From: Ascarosepion bandense
Taxonomy: Eukaryota; Mollusca; Cephalopoda; Sepiida; Sepiidae
Direction: 5' to 3'
Assembly: GCA_037127315.1 (NCBI GenBank)
Contig: JBBBDQ010001279.1
Location: 1,467,501-1,531,500 of the forward strand
Length of the DNA: 64,000 nt
The translations under genes and the position numbers were made by a program. How positions within the stretch are numbered: the stretch's first letter is position 1; each line of letters begins with the position of its first letter. This document shows positions 1-10,927 of the stretch, piece by piece. The notes beneath the pieces were generated by a model. That model made no database searches and was not told where the DNA came from. It was given only the letters and a program-made list of their open reading frames with translations.

Positions 1-44
1 CCGATTTCAGAAACATAATTTTATTCTTGAAAAATTAACTTTAG

Positions 45-582
45 AAATATTAAATGTAGTGAAAATAAAGCCTTGAGCATCTGTGCACCTCTACCATCGA
101 TCGACGAGATTATTTATTCCTCGTTGATAAAAAAGTTATTGGCTTTGGTGTAATGAAATTTTTGAAAGCTGATTTCAATTCTGGTTTGGACCTAAAAGTT
201 TTACCGTTTAAAAATGTGCTTAAGTGCATAAACAAATGATAATCAGTGGATGAAAAATCCGGAGGATATGGAGAATGTGGTAAAAACTCGCATCCCAATT
301 CTGTTAGTTTTTGCAACGTCATTCTTGCAACATGTGGCCGCGTATTATCATGGAGCAGAATTGGATCACGTCAATTCACCAATGCAGGTCTCATTTTTCG
401 CAGGCGTGCATGCATTTAAGCAAGATGATTTCAGTAAAGCTCTGCATTAATGCTCTAATTGGATTCCAGAAAGGTGTAGTGGATAACACGAATTGCAGAC
501 CACCTAATAGTTACCATAATCTTTTGCTGATGCAACCTTGGCGTTTGGAAAATGTTTAGGGGATCCATCACGATCAAATCAA

Positions 583-624
<42 letters not shown>

Positions 625-1295
625 TTACGGTTATTTACGGTTTTATATATACATTTACGGTTATCATAAAGGATTCAATTTTCATCACAAGAAAGAAATC
701 ATTGGTGTTACACAGAAAGAGCATCGAGCACACTTCAAAACGCCTGAGTTTTTTTTATTTTCATTGAGATCATTAGGAATCCATTTATCGAGCTTTTTCA
801 TCATGCCAATACTCTGCAAATGGCATGAGGCTGTTACAATGCTGACACTAAGCGTCTGAGACATTTCTCTGACCTTTTTTGCTCAAAAACTGGTTGCAGT
901 TGTTCGTTGTCAAAACTGCATGACCGTCCTCTACTTCTTCATTTTTAAGGCTCTTATCACCAGTACGAAATTTCTAGAGCCACTTTCGCACTGTCCAATT
1001 AATTGTGAACCCGTCTCCTCATGCTGTTGATATTGGCAGAAGTTTGGGAGGCACTGTACCCAGGTTTGAACTCATGCAAGGAAAGTAAACGAAGATCATG
1101 TTTTGTCATGTTCGTAATTAAGGGATTCGATGCTTCAACAATATTTCTGTCTGAAAATAAGTTAAAAATCATTAAAGAGCACTCATTAAGCATTATGTAT
1201 GCCAAAACTCACTTCATATATACCATGAATACTTTGTTAAAATGGTTTTTCAAAATATAACACTTCGAGCGGCTATTATTTTTGTAACAACCTAA
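45..1295 (-). mobile_element. Decayed mariner element with transposase remnants
   Basis: Mariner (Tc1/mariner, IS630-like) cut-and-paste transposase, read on the minus strand from about 1130 down to 45. Seen in order: an N-terminal helix-turn-helix stretch (LRLLSLHEFKPGYSAS near 1100), VRKW and EDG linker remnants near 900-1000, RRFEVCS near 740, a CDEN..ILYDN block at about 660-690 that holds the first catalytic Asp, LHQQKIMVTIRWSA near 520, LLHDNTRPHVARMTLQKL (second Asp) at 300-365, and SSTDYHLF near 250. The C-terminal VDRW..RCTDAQGF lies near 50-105. Frameshifts, stops and a (TA)n insertion break the gene, so it is inactive. A terminal repeat beginning TTAGGTTG next to TA ends at 1295; the other end is outside or lost. 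It resembles the Hsmar1/SETMAR type of mariner. Confidence 0.85.
588..619. repeat. (TA)n microsatellite inside the mariner
   Basis: Pure TA run inserted into the transposase between the block with the first catalytic Asp and the LHQQKIMVT block. It is flanked by three short copies of ATTTACGGTT. Confidence 0.9.
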
Positions 1296-1299
1296 TATT

Positions 1300-2370
1300 A
1301 TGATGATTTAAGCATTTCCGGTCACAATAGGGAATGCTGGGAGCAAACGGATCCAGCGGGAATTTGGAATAAAATTGTTAAGCTTACCACGTCTCGTGTT
1401 GCCTTTGGGCTGATTTGACTTTTCAGCAGCTAGTCTCATATATTATATCACATATCTTTCTTCCCTACGCCCAGTGGAACAGTTTATAGTCAAATTTTAA
1501 AGCTTACCAAATGTACTGGGGTCTATGCAATGCATTACATCGAAGAGTTGCCGAATATTTCTCAGTCTAACTCACTAACCAAATGCCCAGATATTATTTT
1601 ATTATTATCATTGTAAGGGTGATAACTGAACAGCACCTTTTCAGCTTTTAAATTCTGCTTTCAGTTTCTCGTTTCTGGGACGATGGTTGGGTTCGATCCG
1701 ATTCTGCCAGAACTTTATGTAGCTTAACTACTTGCCAGTGTACGTCGCACTGTGGTGTGTTGAGCGTTGGTCCACTGACCTTCGACCTTATCTCGATCAG
1801 TATTCACTCCTGTAACTTCACTCAAACATCTGCAAGACATAATTAATAAAAATTTCACTAATTCTATTCAAACGAAGTGAACGCGTATTGATTAGATGTC
1901 GTTGTTATAATTTTAATTACGTCTGAAAACTCGATAATCGATTTTGATATTGTCATTGTTAAATATTTTAATGATTTTCTTTTTTTCTTTTCTTTACAAA
2001 GACAAAAATTCTAACCATAATTCAAAGAATCCATTTGGAATCTGTCGGCGTTTAGTGAATAAAATATTAGTGAATTAAAGATATTGAAGCCAAGAAAAAC
2101 TTACACTAGAAAACAATTACACTGAAATTAATTTTTAAAAATGTGTGTGGCTAAGTTGGGTGTGTAAGGTTTTTTTGTATACATGTAATGGTACTTTATA
2201 TAATTACGATCAGAATTTAATGTATACTTTAATTTCTAAACATTACTTATATTACGTAATTATGATATTGTAATGATTTTAATACATAGATATTTCATAT
2301 TTTAAAACATTATTTCACTGAAGGATTCTAACCGTTAACAACTTATTTTCAAAAAAAAGTTTATTTATTT
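1300..2370. other. Unassigned AT-rich stretch
   Basis: No reading frame, RNA gene or repeat family recognised. A slightly GC-richer patch at 1660-1800 has a B-box-like GGTTCGATCCG but no convincing A box, so I do not call a SINE. Confidence 0.5.
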
Positions 2371-2374
2371 ATAA

Positions 2375-2700
2375 AACGTTTGATTAATACACAATTTCGC
2401 TAAAATTTTAAACGGACATGCATTTCGTTTTATCATCTACGCACATACTAACTTTACCGACTCATAAACGCACACGTTCATGCATGATTTTCTTATACAC
2501 ATTTTATTCTGAAAAAGAAAATAATCCATCGCTTGATAATTGTATACATTATTTCGCTACAATTTTGAACGGAAATGTATTTCGCTTTGTCATGCTAACG
2601 TTACCGACATATAAACACTTATTTTGTTTATAAATTAAATACGCTCGACACATGCATTATTTTCGCATACATACACTTACAGTTAAAATAAACATTTATT
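2375..2700. repeat. Diverged tandem duplication, about 157 bp unit
   Basis: The segment starting near TTTCGCTAAAATTTTAAACGG (2395) recurs at about 2552 as TTTCGCTACAATTTTGAACGG. Further shared landmarks follow in the same order: ATGCATTTCG/ATGTATTTCG, TTTACCGAC/GTTACCGAC and CATGCAT. Offset is 157 bp. Non-coding, unclassified. Confidence 0.7.
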
Positions 2701-3045
2701 GCATTTATTACACGTGGCACACACACACATATAAACAGGTATAAGTTTATTTTTCTACATTTAAAAATATTCAGCTATTGCTTTATTACACGTGACAAGT
2801 ATTTGACCAATGAAATCAAACCTCATTCAAAATACTGTGTCTCTGGATTGTTTAAAAATTGAAAAATAAATTTAATCATTCGTTTTTTTAAAAATCTCTG
2901 AAAAAGCTTGTCAAAGTGAAACATGTTAGATTAAAGAGACTTTCTTACAACCTGTTCTTTACCTATACTATTCATACTTGTATATGTTGCATAAGGTATT
3001 TATGTGTGATTTAAAATGTTATATGTGTGTATATAGCAGGAGGTA

Positions 3046-3340
3046 GTAATGAGCACGTGACTGAGTGGTTAGAACGTTTGCTTTCTGAACATGAGGCCAC
3101 GGTTCGAATCTCGCAGTCAAAGGTGACTTCTTGTTGTCATTGGTCTGGAGGAGGTGATCTCAGAAAGTGCCCGAAAACTACAACACGGGTTGACCTATGC
3201 CTGATGGTTTAGTTAGCACGAACTCGCAAGTCATCGTGACCGAGGGTTTGAACGTATTAGCTTTGTTCAAACTGTTGATTACGACCGATAACGCGTTCTC
3301 TCCCAGAAACTGTAATTTGCAATATATATACAAAACACAA
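3046..3340 (+). mobile_element. tRNA-derived SINE-like repeat
   Basis: The head has an A-box-like TGACTGAGTGGTTAGAACG at about 3058 and a B-box-like GGTTCGAATCTC near 3101, spaced as in a tRNA. These are the internal promoter for RNA polymerase III. A body of about 230 bp follows, ending at a short TA run. It is the only copy of this family I noticed in the window, so family membership is uncertain. Confidence 0.55.
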
Positions 3341-3429
3341 TGAACAAACAAAAATGTGCCTGAGCAGGTACCTGCAATGGGGAATAGCTAGCACCCTGGC
3401 ATAAAACGGGCATCCTCTGACACGAGTGG

Positions 3430-3707
3430 CCATTATGTGTATGGTGTAACATGTTTATGTATTTGTGTGTAGCGTTTATACATTTATGTATGTGTGGGGG
3501 GATGTAAAACGTGTGATAGAAGGTGAATGCTTATATATATGTATATGTAAAGCTTTATATGTATATGTGTGTATGTAGCGAAAGGTTTATATGCATGTGT
3601 GTGTATGTGTGTGCGCGCTTATGTTATGTAACGCATTTATATGTGTGTGGTGCGTGTAAGATGTTTATATGTGTATGTAAGGTGCTTTTATAAATGTGTG
3701 CATTTTA

Positions 3708-3754
<47 letters not shown>

Positions 3755-3940
3755 ATTTTCAGATAATAGGTTAAAATATATGTGTAAGATGCTTAAACGT
3801 GTGTGAGCGCTTGTGTGTGCACGCTGTGTAAAGTGTTTATATGTATGCGTGTATTTGCGTGTATATTATAATTCTAATTTTTCTATATTGGATTTAGGTG
3901 GTAATATATATTTGTGTGTGTGTGTGTGTGTGTGTGTGTA
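3430..3940. repeat. GT-rich simple repeat region with two (GT)n runs
   Basis: Degenerate TGTATATGTGTG-type minisatellite containing pure (GT)n at 3712-3753 and 3913-3939. No coding content. Confidence 0.85.
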
Positions 3941-4679
3941 GGTTTAAAAGCATTATTCACGTTTGATCAAATCAAAAGATGTTTTACGTAAAGACGTTCT
4001 CAAATCAACATGCAGATAGCGTCTTTACATAAATATCGATTCTTTAAGAATTAATTTAATAAATGTTGGTAATGTAACATAGTGCATTTGACGTGTGTTT
4101 ATAGTTGTCAAAACATTTATGAGGACTCGCTCGAAGTACTTCCGGCGTAAAGAATTATCTTTTTTTTTTTCATTAGGACGGCATTTGTAAAATCAAAGTT
4201 TTATTCTTGTGTATTTCTTATGTTTAAATGGTTTCCACACCATAGATCTCTTTTATGAGCTCTTTAGATTTCGAGACGTCTCACTAATATAAGAATGTTT
4301 ACATTTCGTGGAGATTATTTGATATATACCGGAATCCGAAGTGATGTTGGATTTATTTTTCTTCGTAATTATATCTCCAATCGTCTTGGACGTGACGATA
4401 AAGACCCTAGTTTTAAGGATGGTTAATTTATTTTCAAATTTTGTGCATAGTGGATTATAAAATTTGTGTTATTGACGTTAGAATTGCTATCGACCGTGTT
4501 TAGTTTTTTGGATTTGTAAAGTAGTTTGTGACCTATGTGGACACATCTAACAAAGTCACTTGTGGTCAATGATAGCCAGCAATTTTGTGGTGAGCGACAT
4601 CGAATTAATATGTTACATTATTGTGTAATTTGTCCAACCCAACTTCCTAAGTGGGAGATACTAAGACTTTATAATGTTA
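3941..4679. other. Unassigned AT-rich stretch
   Basis: No gene, RNA or repeat family recognised. Confidence 0.5.
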
Positions 4680-4770
4680 GGTGATTTTCTAAGCGTAGCT
4701 TAGATGTGGCCCAAGTGTCAAGGTATGGAACACCCAGTGAGGATCGAACTCACTTTTCAGTTGTAATAGT
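4680..4770 (-). mobile_element. SINE B fragment
   Basis: The minus strand holds the 3' part of the B family: the B-box region (GATCCTCACTGGGTG type), then the body ending ...CTAAGCTACGCTTAGAAAATC. Fuller copies are at 9045-9180 and 41352-41485. The head is missing here, replaced by LINE B sequence. Confidence 0.65.
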
Positions 4771-4794
4771 TTCTTATATTTTATTTGTAGACCT

Positions 4795-5006
4795 TTCTTG
4801 TCACTCTCTTCAGCTATCTTCTGGAGGAGGTCTTACGGTTTCCTTTCTGTGTCTGCTATCAGCACTGTATCGTCTGCGTACCTTATATTGTTCAAATTGT
4901 GGCTTCCGATGACAAATCATAACATCTAGGGTCCTCAGAATAGTCTCGCTGTACAAGCTGAATAGATCCGGTGAAAAGACACATCCTTGTGTAGGGAGAC
5001 CGTATC
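4795..5006 (-). mobile_element. LINE B reverse transcriptase fragment (palm)
   Basis: Minus-strand translation gives GLPTQGCVFSPDLFSLYSET followed by ILRTLDVM and a degenerate RYADD region (KVRRRYSADSRHRKE). This matches the RT motif B to motif C part of LINE B, just N-terminal to the segment that is tandemly expanded at 20.7 and 60.1 kb. Broken by a frameshift. Confidence 0.75.
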
Positions 5007-5009
5007 AAC

Positions 5010-5285
5010 TCAAAATAACTATAATTTATGCGGAGCATGCACAACGTCTGAAAGACCTGAAAGTAACGCTTGAATGATTGTCAATACAGCTAGATGTTAC
5101 CAGCAGAAATTTATGTATTCTTTATTCGGTGAATTAATAAAGTATGAGTAGTAATCGGCCATCGGTAAGCGTAATCGACAGACTGCTTAGCAAACTGAAT
5201 TGACACAGTTTCCAACAATAGAAATAAAACAGGGGAAAATATTACTAAACGAACAATATATAATCAAGTTAAAAGTAGACAAAGC
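5010..5285. other. Unassigned stretch
   Basis: No recognised feature between LINE B and SINE A. Confidence 0.5.
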
Positions 5286-5289
5286 AACA

Positions 5290-5652
5290 GTCTGTCAGTT
5301 AGTATGTTAAGTGCCATACACGCTTGAGCGATCATGTCTTGAAAGATACATGACTGACTGAGCAGAAGATTTTCCCACACTAGATTGCCATTACTTTCTG
5401 CGGTAGACTGGTAGCCAGTCAAAGGTACAGAACCCGATCTATCCTGCTATTTAACCCAAAGCTAGGAGAATAGGTGAATTATATTATATCAGTAAGTACT
5501 AATTTGTGGGTAATTCATAGCAATAGAAAACCAATCCCACACTTTATGCCAGCTTCCCAAGGGTATTTGCGCGTAAGTGAATGCAACGAATTCAACTCGT
5601 ATTCGAACGCGGCTCTCCGATTTCTCGTTCCGCACCACAAAACATCAGTAAT
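5290..5652 (-). mobile_element. SINE A, with internal insertion
   Basis: Full-length type copy of the A family. The head (5652 end) has CGGAACGAGAAATCGGAGAG and a B-box GCGTTCGAATACG. The body then shows CGCGCAAATACCCTTGGGAA, the conserved block around TACCGCAGAAAGTAATGGCA, and the 3' end ...GGCACTTAACTGACTGA. About 70 bp of unrelated AT-rich sequence interrupts it at about 5470-5545. Confidence 0.85.
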
Positions 5653-5789
5653 ACAGTAAAAAAGTTCCCAAAGAATGGTGTTCATCCGTAAAAGGGATAC
5701 AGTCTAGTGCTTATAGCATTCTGATTTCAAGTTAAGACAGAAAAATATGGCGGATGAAAACGAATATATCAGAGGTGAAACGCATTCAA

Positions 5790-6000
5790 TGAAATACATT
5801 GTTAGTTACAATCTTTAATATTTTGTTTCGAAATGCCAAGAAGGAGGAAACAGCAACTGAAAGAATTCTGATATTTGAACAATATTAATTGAGCTCAATA
5901 GTTACTTTAAATTCTGCAGAGAAGACAAACTTTTTAAATCGAGGATTATTATGTATTCGTCATAGTCAGGAAATTTTTATTGGTTAGGAAGAAACTCCAG
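5790..6000 (+). repeat. Dispersed repeat R1, copy 1
   Basis: Shares TATTTTGTTTCGAAA, GCTGAAAGAATT, TGATATTTGAA and AGGATTATTAT in the same order with 8120-8330. Not recognised; could be part of a larger interspersed element. Confidence 0.6.
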
Positions 6001-6408
6001 TATACATCTATACTATTTGTCTATAAAATGAGGAGGATGGGTTAGCGGTCATTTCTAGCAGATTAAAACCAACAAAACGTGAGACAAAAAATCTATATTT
6101 GACATATTTTATTCAACTTCTGTAATTTTGCATGAAGAGCCCTCATCTGAAAGGTGGGCCTTCTATTCTCGCCTGCTGTGTCTGCGAGACTGCCCCGCTT
6201 ACGGCCAGTTTACGTAATAACCTGCCACACGGATTTTCTGACATACGCGCATATCAGGCGCATTTGGTAGCCAAGAGGAGAACGAGTGCTGGGTCCTTTT
6301 TATAAGCCCTGCGTTGTCACCTTAGATTTCCGAAAATAGGTAGTTTTTTGGTGTCTTCTTCCCACGTAAACCGAGCTACAACTGCGCCACACCGCGTACT
6401 ACACACCT
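6001..6408. other. Unassigned; includes a GC-richer patch
   Basis: The patch at 6150-6400 is richer in C and G than its surroundings. No homology recognised. Confidence 0.4.
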
Positions 6409-6906
6409 TCACTGAGACAGGAAAGTAGTAGAAGGCAGCAAAAAATTAACATAAAACAAATTAACTTGCCAATTAGAAATTATAATCACTTTAAAAGTAT
6501 TCGGGTAATAAAGCACCCGCTGTGACAAATGCAGGGTAAATGATTGAGGGTGAGATGCATACATTCTTGTGCCAATTAACTGAAACAAAACGAATAATGT
6601 ATCCCTAGAATCTTTCCTGATCACGTAAATGTCGCCTCTTGGCGTTGTTTTCCTCTTCTGACCGCATTTTTTCTTTACGTTTTGGATTGATTGGTTGATC
6701 CAGTTTATTTCTTCGCCTTGATGACAAAAACTGACAGTTAAAAGGCTGACACCAACAATGACCTTGCCAGTGTGTTTGTAAGGTTTGCCAGTGTGTTTGT
6801 GCAGCGTTACATTTTTTGTACGCTTCCTTGGAGTAACGTCCATCACAAAAAATGGCCGTAGTCGAGGAAATACTGTCTGGGCGTGATCAAAATCTGATAC
6901 AATCAC
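6409..6906 (-). other. Unrecognised 165-codon open reading frame
   Basis: One of the longest non-repeat open frames in the window. Start at 6906, stop at 6409. The product is basic near its N-terminal half (PRKRTK, KKKCGQKRKT) and has a 7-residue internal repeat (HKHTGKPYKHTGKV) caused by a local DNA duplication. No domain, signal peptide or clear membrane segment is recognised. The neighbours are repeats. An open frame of this length can arise by chance or be an exon, so I do not claim a gene. Confidence 0.15.
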
Positions 6907-7140
6907 GAATCATGCAATATTTTCGAAGTTAAAAAAATTTCCTCATACACTCCGAAAATAGATTCATATTAATGCAAAACATGATCTAATCTGAAGGAAA
7001 AATAGAAATCGATTACACCCTGTCATTTCAGTAGATCTAAAACTGACCGTATGAAAGGAAAGCTAAAACAGAAAGGAAGCTAAAACAGTTGTTTCAATTA
7101 ATTTGCACATTGTTACTTCTTTATTTTATGTAGCATTTCC

Positions 7141-8120
7141 CTTCAAAGACATGGGCGATCATGGCCTGCTGCCCCGCCTTACCCCTGGTAGTTCTTAAAA
7201 TATTTTTTCTTGTGATGATATCTCCCAAACCCGGTTTTGTCAGCCATTTGCTTAAGCCCATCTGGTATGTCACGCGGTGTTTTCCCCTACCCCATTTTTA
7301 CTCTATCCCTTCTATGTGTATTAGATTCTCCAAACCCTCCTTTCTCATTACGTGTGTCAGTGACTTCAACTGTTCCTTCCTGATGTTACGTTTCATTTTT
7401 GTTTCTATTCTCTCCAAAACCTCGTTGTTGCTCACCCGTTCGATTTATGGAATCCTCAGCATCCTTCTGGAGAATCCAATTTCTGTTTATTTCATAGTGG
7501 AGGAGATTGTCCAGTATTCACTGTCATATGGGGAGAACTGATATTAAATAATAGTCCAGTGTTTTTTTCCTTAATTTCTGTTGCTTCAAATCTCTTCTCC
7601 ATCTGTGAAGAAATTGTCCAGGATTCACTGCCATTTAGGAGGACTGATATTACGTAACAGTTCAGTACTCTTTTCTTTGTTTCTGTTGCTTAAAGTTTAT
7701 TTTCATCTTTGAGGAAATTGTCCAGCATTCACTCTAATATAGGAGGACTGATATTAAACAAGAGTCCAGTATTCTTTTCTTTGTTTCTGTTGCTTCGAGT
7801 CTCTCTTTCATCTTCGAGGAGAGTTTTCTAGCATTCATTGCCATATAGAAGGATATGATAATACATAACAGTTCATTACTCTTTTCTTTGTTTCTGTTGC
7901 TTCAAATATTTTCTTCATCTTTGAGGAGATTGTCCAGCATTTATTACCATAAAGGAGGACTGATATTACATAACAGTTCAGTATTCCTTTCTTTGTTTCG
8001 GTTGCTTTAAGTCTCTTCATCTGTGATGAGTTTTTCCAGCATTCACTGCTATATAGAAGGACTGATATTACATAACACTATTTTCCTTGTTTTCAATGAA
8101 ATTTTCCTGTCTCTCAATAC
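7141..8120 (-). mobile_element. LINE B 3' part with internal 105-bp array
   Basis: The C-terminal third of LINE B on the minus strand. The 7141-7480 part translates in pieces as NNEVLERIETK, SLTHVMRKEGLENLI, RGKHRVTYQMGLSKW and a terminal ...MIAHV. This is the zinc-knuckle-free tail that follows the RT thumb. Upstream (7480-8095) the segment ETKKRVLDCYVIS...MKKRLEAT is repeated about six times (see separate entry). Near 8100 ENFIENK/RD..ILRDR-like remnants mark the entry into the preceding domain. Inactive, with many stops. Confidence 0.8.
7480..8095 (-). repeat. 105-bp in-gene tandem array (35 codons), about 6 copies
   Basis: Unit starts marked by GTTGCTT on the plus strand fall at 7580, 7685, 7789, 7895 and 8001, with a degenerate one near 7479. 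Spacing is therefore 104-106 bp. Each unit encodes, on the minus strand, ETKKGILNCYVISVLLYGNK plus CWTISSKMKKIFEAT of the LINE B thumb region. The joints read EAT-ETKK, so the duplication preserves frame. Confidence 0.85.
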
Positions 8121-8330
8121 TCTGGCTGTTTCTAATATTTTGTTTCGAAACAACAATGTGGCAGGAACAGTAGCTGAAAGAATTTTGATATTTGAATAGC
8201 ATTAGTTGGGTTAAAATACAATGGCAGAGGTACTTTGAATTCTGAAGGGAAGAATAGCTTTTTAATCAAGGATTATTATATATTCATAACAGTCAGGAAA
8301 TTAGTAATTCTTTCTCGTTATTGATGAGCA
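8120..8330 (+). repeat. Dispersed repeat R1, copy 2
   Basis: Same landmarks and orientation as 5790-6000 (see R1 copy 1). Confidence 0.6.
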
Positions 8331-8639
8331 ATTATTTATTTGTTACGGAGATTATCAATAATTAAACAGTAAGACAAATTACTGCTGGCCTGAGATGTGT
8401 GTAGGCGTTTGCTCAAATAAAGATTTGAGCAGGAATAATTAAAATGCAAGTCTCAGTCGTTAACAAAACCTTTCTTAATATTGTGATGCAGCGGTGAAAT
8501 ACCATGGTCAGTGGGCACCAAATGCGAAGTGCTATTGAAACCCCTACCTGCATATTTTCCAAAATCAGTATTCTGATGTTTGGTCGTTGCGTGCGGAATA
8601 GACAGGCCAGTGATCCTGAAACCAAGTAATAACCGACCT
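8331..8639. other. Unassigned stretch
   Basis: Nothing recognised. Confidence 0.4.
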
Positions 8640-8951
8640 ACATGTGCGTTATGGCGCAGAGGATATCGGTTCGGAACGAGAAATCGGGGAACCGAGTTCG
8701 AATTCCAGTTGAATTCCTTGCATTCACTTACGCGCAAATATCCTTGGGAAAGGTATTAATCCGACTCTTCCCTCCAGTTATGGGTTAAATAATAGGACGG
8801 ATTGGGTTCTATAGCCTTGGTCGGTAACCAGTCTATCGCAGAAAGCAATGGCAACCTACTGCGGGATAATCTTCTGCCCAGTCAGTCATGCCTCTTTCGA
8901 GACATGATCGCCCAAAGCGTGTATCGCGCATGGCACTAAACTGACTGACTG
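8640..8951 (+). mobile_element. SINE A, near full length
   Basis: Head: GTTATGGCGCAGAGGATATC (A-box region) and GAGTTCGAATTCC (B box). Body: TACGCGCAAATATCCTTGG, the TTATGGGTTAAATA block, CTATAGCCTTGGTCGG, GAAAGCAATGGCAACCTACT and TTCGAGACATGATCGCCC. It ends in TGACTGACTGA repeats. This is one of the cleanest examples of the family here. Like other tRNA SINEs it would be transcribed by RNA polymerase III and mobilised by a LINE. Confidence 0.85.
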
Positions 8952-9044
8952 ACCTACCTACTGTTATTCCAGACACTCCGTATATTTTATTTTCTGCTTT
9001 CCTCAACCAGCCCGTTTTATCAAGCCTCTTCTCCCTCGACTGTT

Positions 9045-9180
9045 GGTGATTTTCTAAGCGTAGCTTAGATGTGGCACAAGGCCGAATGTATGGAGCACCC
9101 AGTGAAAATCGAGGTCACTACTCTATCGTCATTATGCTAGTGAGCCCAGCTTGCTAACTATTACACCACGTCGAAGTGCC
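9045..9180 (-). mobile_element. SINE B, near full length
   Basis: The minus strand begins CACTTCGACGTGGTGTAATA with an A box (GTGTAATAGTTAGCAAG). It then has a degenerate B box and the family body ACTGGGTGCTCCATACATTC, GGCCTTGTGCCACATC, ending in TAAGCTACGCTTAGAAAATC. Length about 135 bp. Confidence 0.8.
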
Positions 9181-9490
9181 CCTTCCCATCCTCTATTGTT
9201 CCGAAGATATAATAATTTTGAGTGAATTTTCTAAACTACCTTTTTATTCTCACCTCCCCGTCTATTCTGGATGTGACTTTGGGACATTTTTGCCGCCGTT
9301 TACTATTTCATATAAATAATAGCGCGTTGGAAATTGTTTTGTTGGCATTTTTAGGTAAATAGCGATATCGCCGGTAGGATTTCTTACATGTAACAATAAT
9401 TTCATTATTTAACTATATGAAAACGTTGGATATGATTTTACAACGGAACTGCATTGTGACAAATGCATAGGATTTTATAATTTTATTATA
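9181..9490. other. Unassigned stretch before the satellite
   Basis: Nothing recognised; it grades into diverged satellite monomers from about 9490. Confidence 0.4.
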
Positions 9491-10927
9491 ATAATATATT
9501 ACAAATGATTTTACAAAGGTAATGTTTTGAAGGCGATTTCACTATTAGGAATACATTGGAAATAATTTTACTATTAGGAATGTTTTGGAAATGATTTCAT
9601 TATGATGAATACATTGGAAATAAGTTTATTGTTAGGAATTCATTGGAAATTATTTTATTATTACGAATGCATTAGAAATGATTTTATTATTAGAAATGCA
9701 TTAGAAATGATTTTATTATTCGAAATGCATTGGAAATGATTTTATTATTAGAAATGCATTAGAAATGATTTTATTATTAGAAATGCATTGGAAATGATTT
9801 TATTATTAGAAATGCATTGGAAATGGTTTTATTATTAGAAATGCATTGGAAATGATTTTATTATTAGAAATGCATTAGAAATGGTTTTATTATTAGAAAT
9901 GCATTAGAAATGGTTTTATTATTAGAAATGCATTGGAAATGATTTTATTATTAGAAATGCATTAGAAATGGTTTTATTATTAGAAATGCATTGGAAATGA
10001 TTTTATTATTAGAAATGCATTAGAAATGGTTTTATTATTAGAAATGCATTGGAAATGATTTTATTATTAGAAATGCATTAGAAATGGTTTTATTATTAGA
10101 AATGCATTGGAAATGATTTTATTATTAGAAATGCATTAGAAATGGTTTTATTATTAGAAATGCATTGGAAATGATTTTATTATTAGAAATGCATTAGAAA
10201 TGGTTTTATTATTAGAAATGCATTGGAAATGATTTTATTATTAGAAATGCATTAGAAATGGTTTTATTATTAGAAATGCATTGGAAATGATTTTATTATT
10301 AGAAATGCATTAGAAATGGTTTTATTATTAGAAATGCATTGGAAATGATTTTATTATTAGAAATGCATTAGAAATGGTTTTATTATTAGAAATGCATTAG
10401 AAATGGTTTTATTATTAGAAATGCATTGGAAATGATTTTATTATTAGAAATGCATTGGAAATGATTTTATTATTAGAAATGCATTAGAAATGGTTTTATT
10501 ATTAGAAATGCATTGGAAATGATTTTATTATTAGAAATGCATTAGAAATGGTTTTATTATTAGAAATGCATTGGAAATGATTTTATTATTAGAAATGCAT
10601 TAGAAATGGTTTTATTATTAGAAATGCATTAGAAATGGTTTTATTATTAGAAATGCATTGGAAATGATTTTATTATTAGAAATGCATTAGAAATGGTTTT
10701 ATTATTAGAAATGCATTGGAAATGATTTTATTATTAGAAATGCATTGGAAATGATTTTATTATTAGAAATGCATTAGAAATGGTTTTATTATTAGAAATG
10801 CATTGGAAATGATTTTATTACGAATGCATTGGAAATTATTTTACCATAGGAATGCATTGGAAATTTTTTTTTTATTATGAATGCATTGAAAATGACTTTA
10901 TTATTAGGAATGCATTAGAAATGAACT
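9491..10927. repeat. 29-bp satellite, left array (TTATTATTA variant)
   Basis: About 45 head-to-tail monomers of 29 bp with core GCATTGGAAATGATTTTA followed by TTATTAGAAAT. Through most of 9660-10820 two monomer types alternate: GCATTGGAAATGATTTTA and GCATTAGAAATGGTTTTA. This makes a 58-bp higher-order unit. Monomers at both edges are more diverged. The array is cut at 10927 by an LTR. Confidence 0.95.

Noticed and set aside
1660..1800. Possible SINE with GGTTCGATCCG
   Set aside because: A B-box-like string alone, without an A box at the right distance or a second copy, is not enough.
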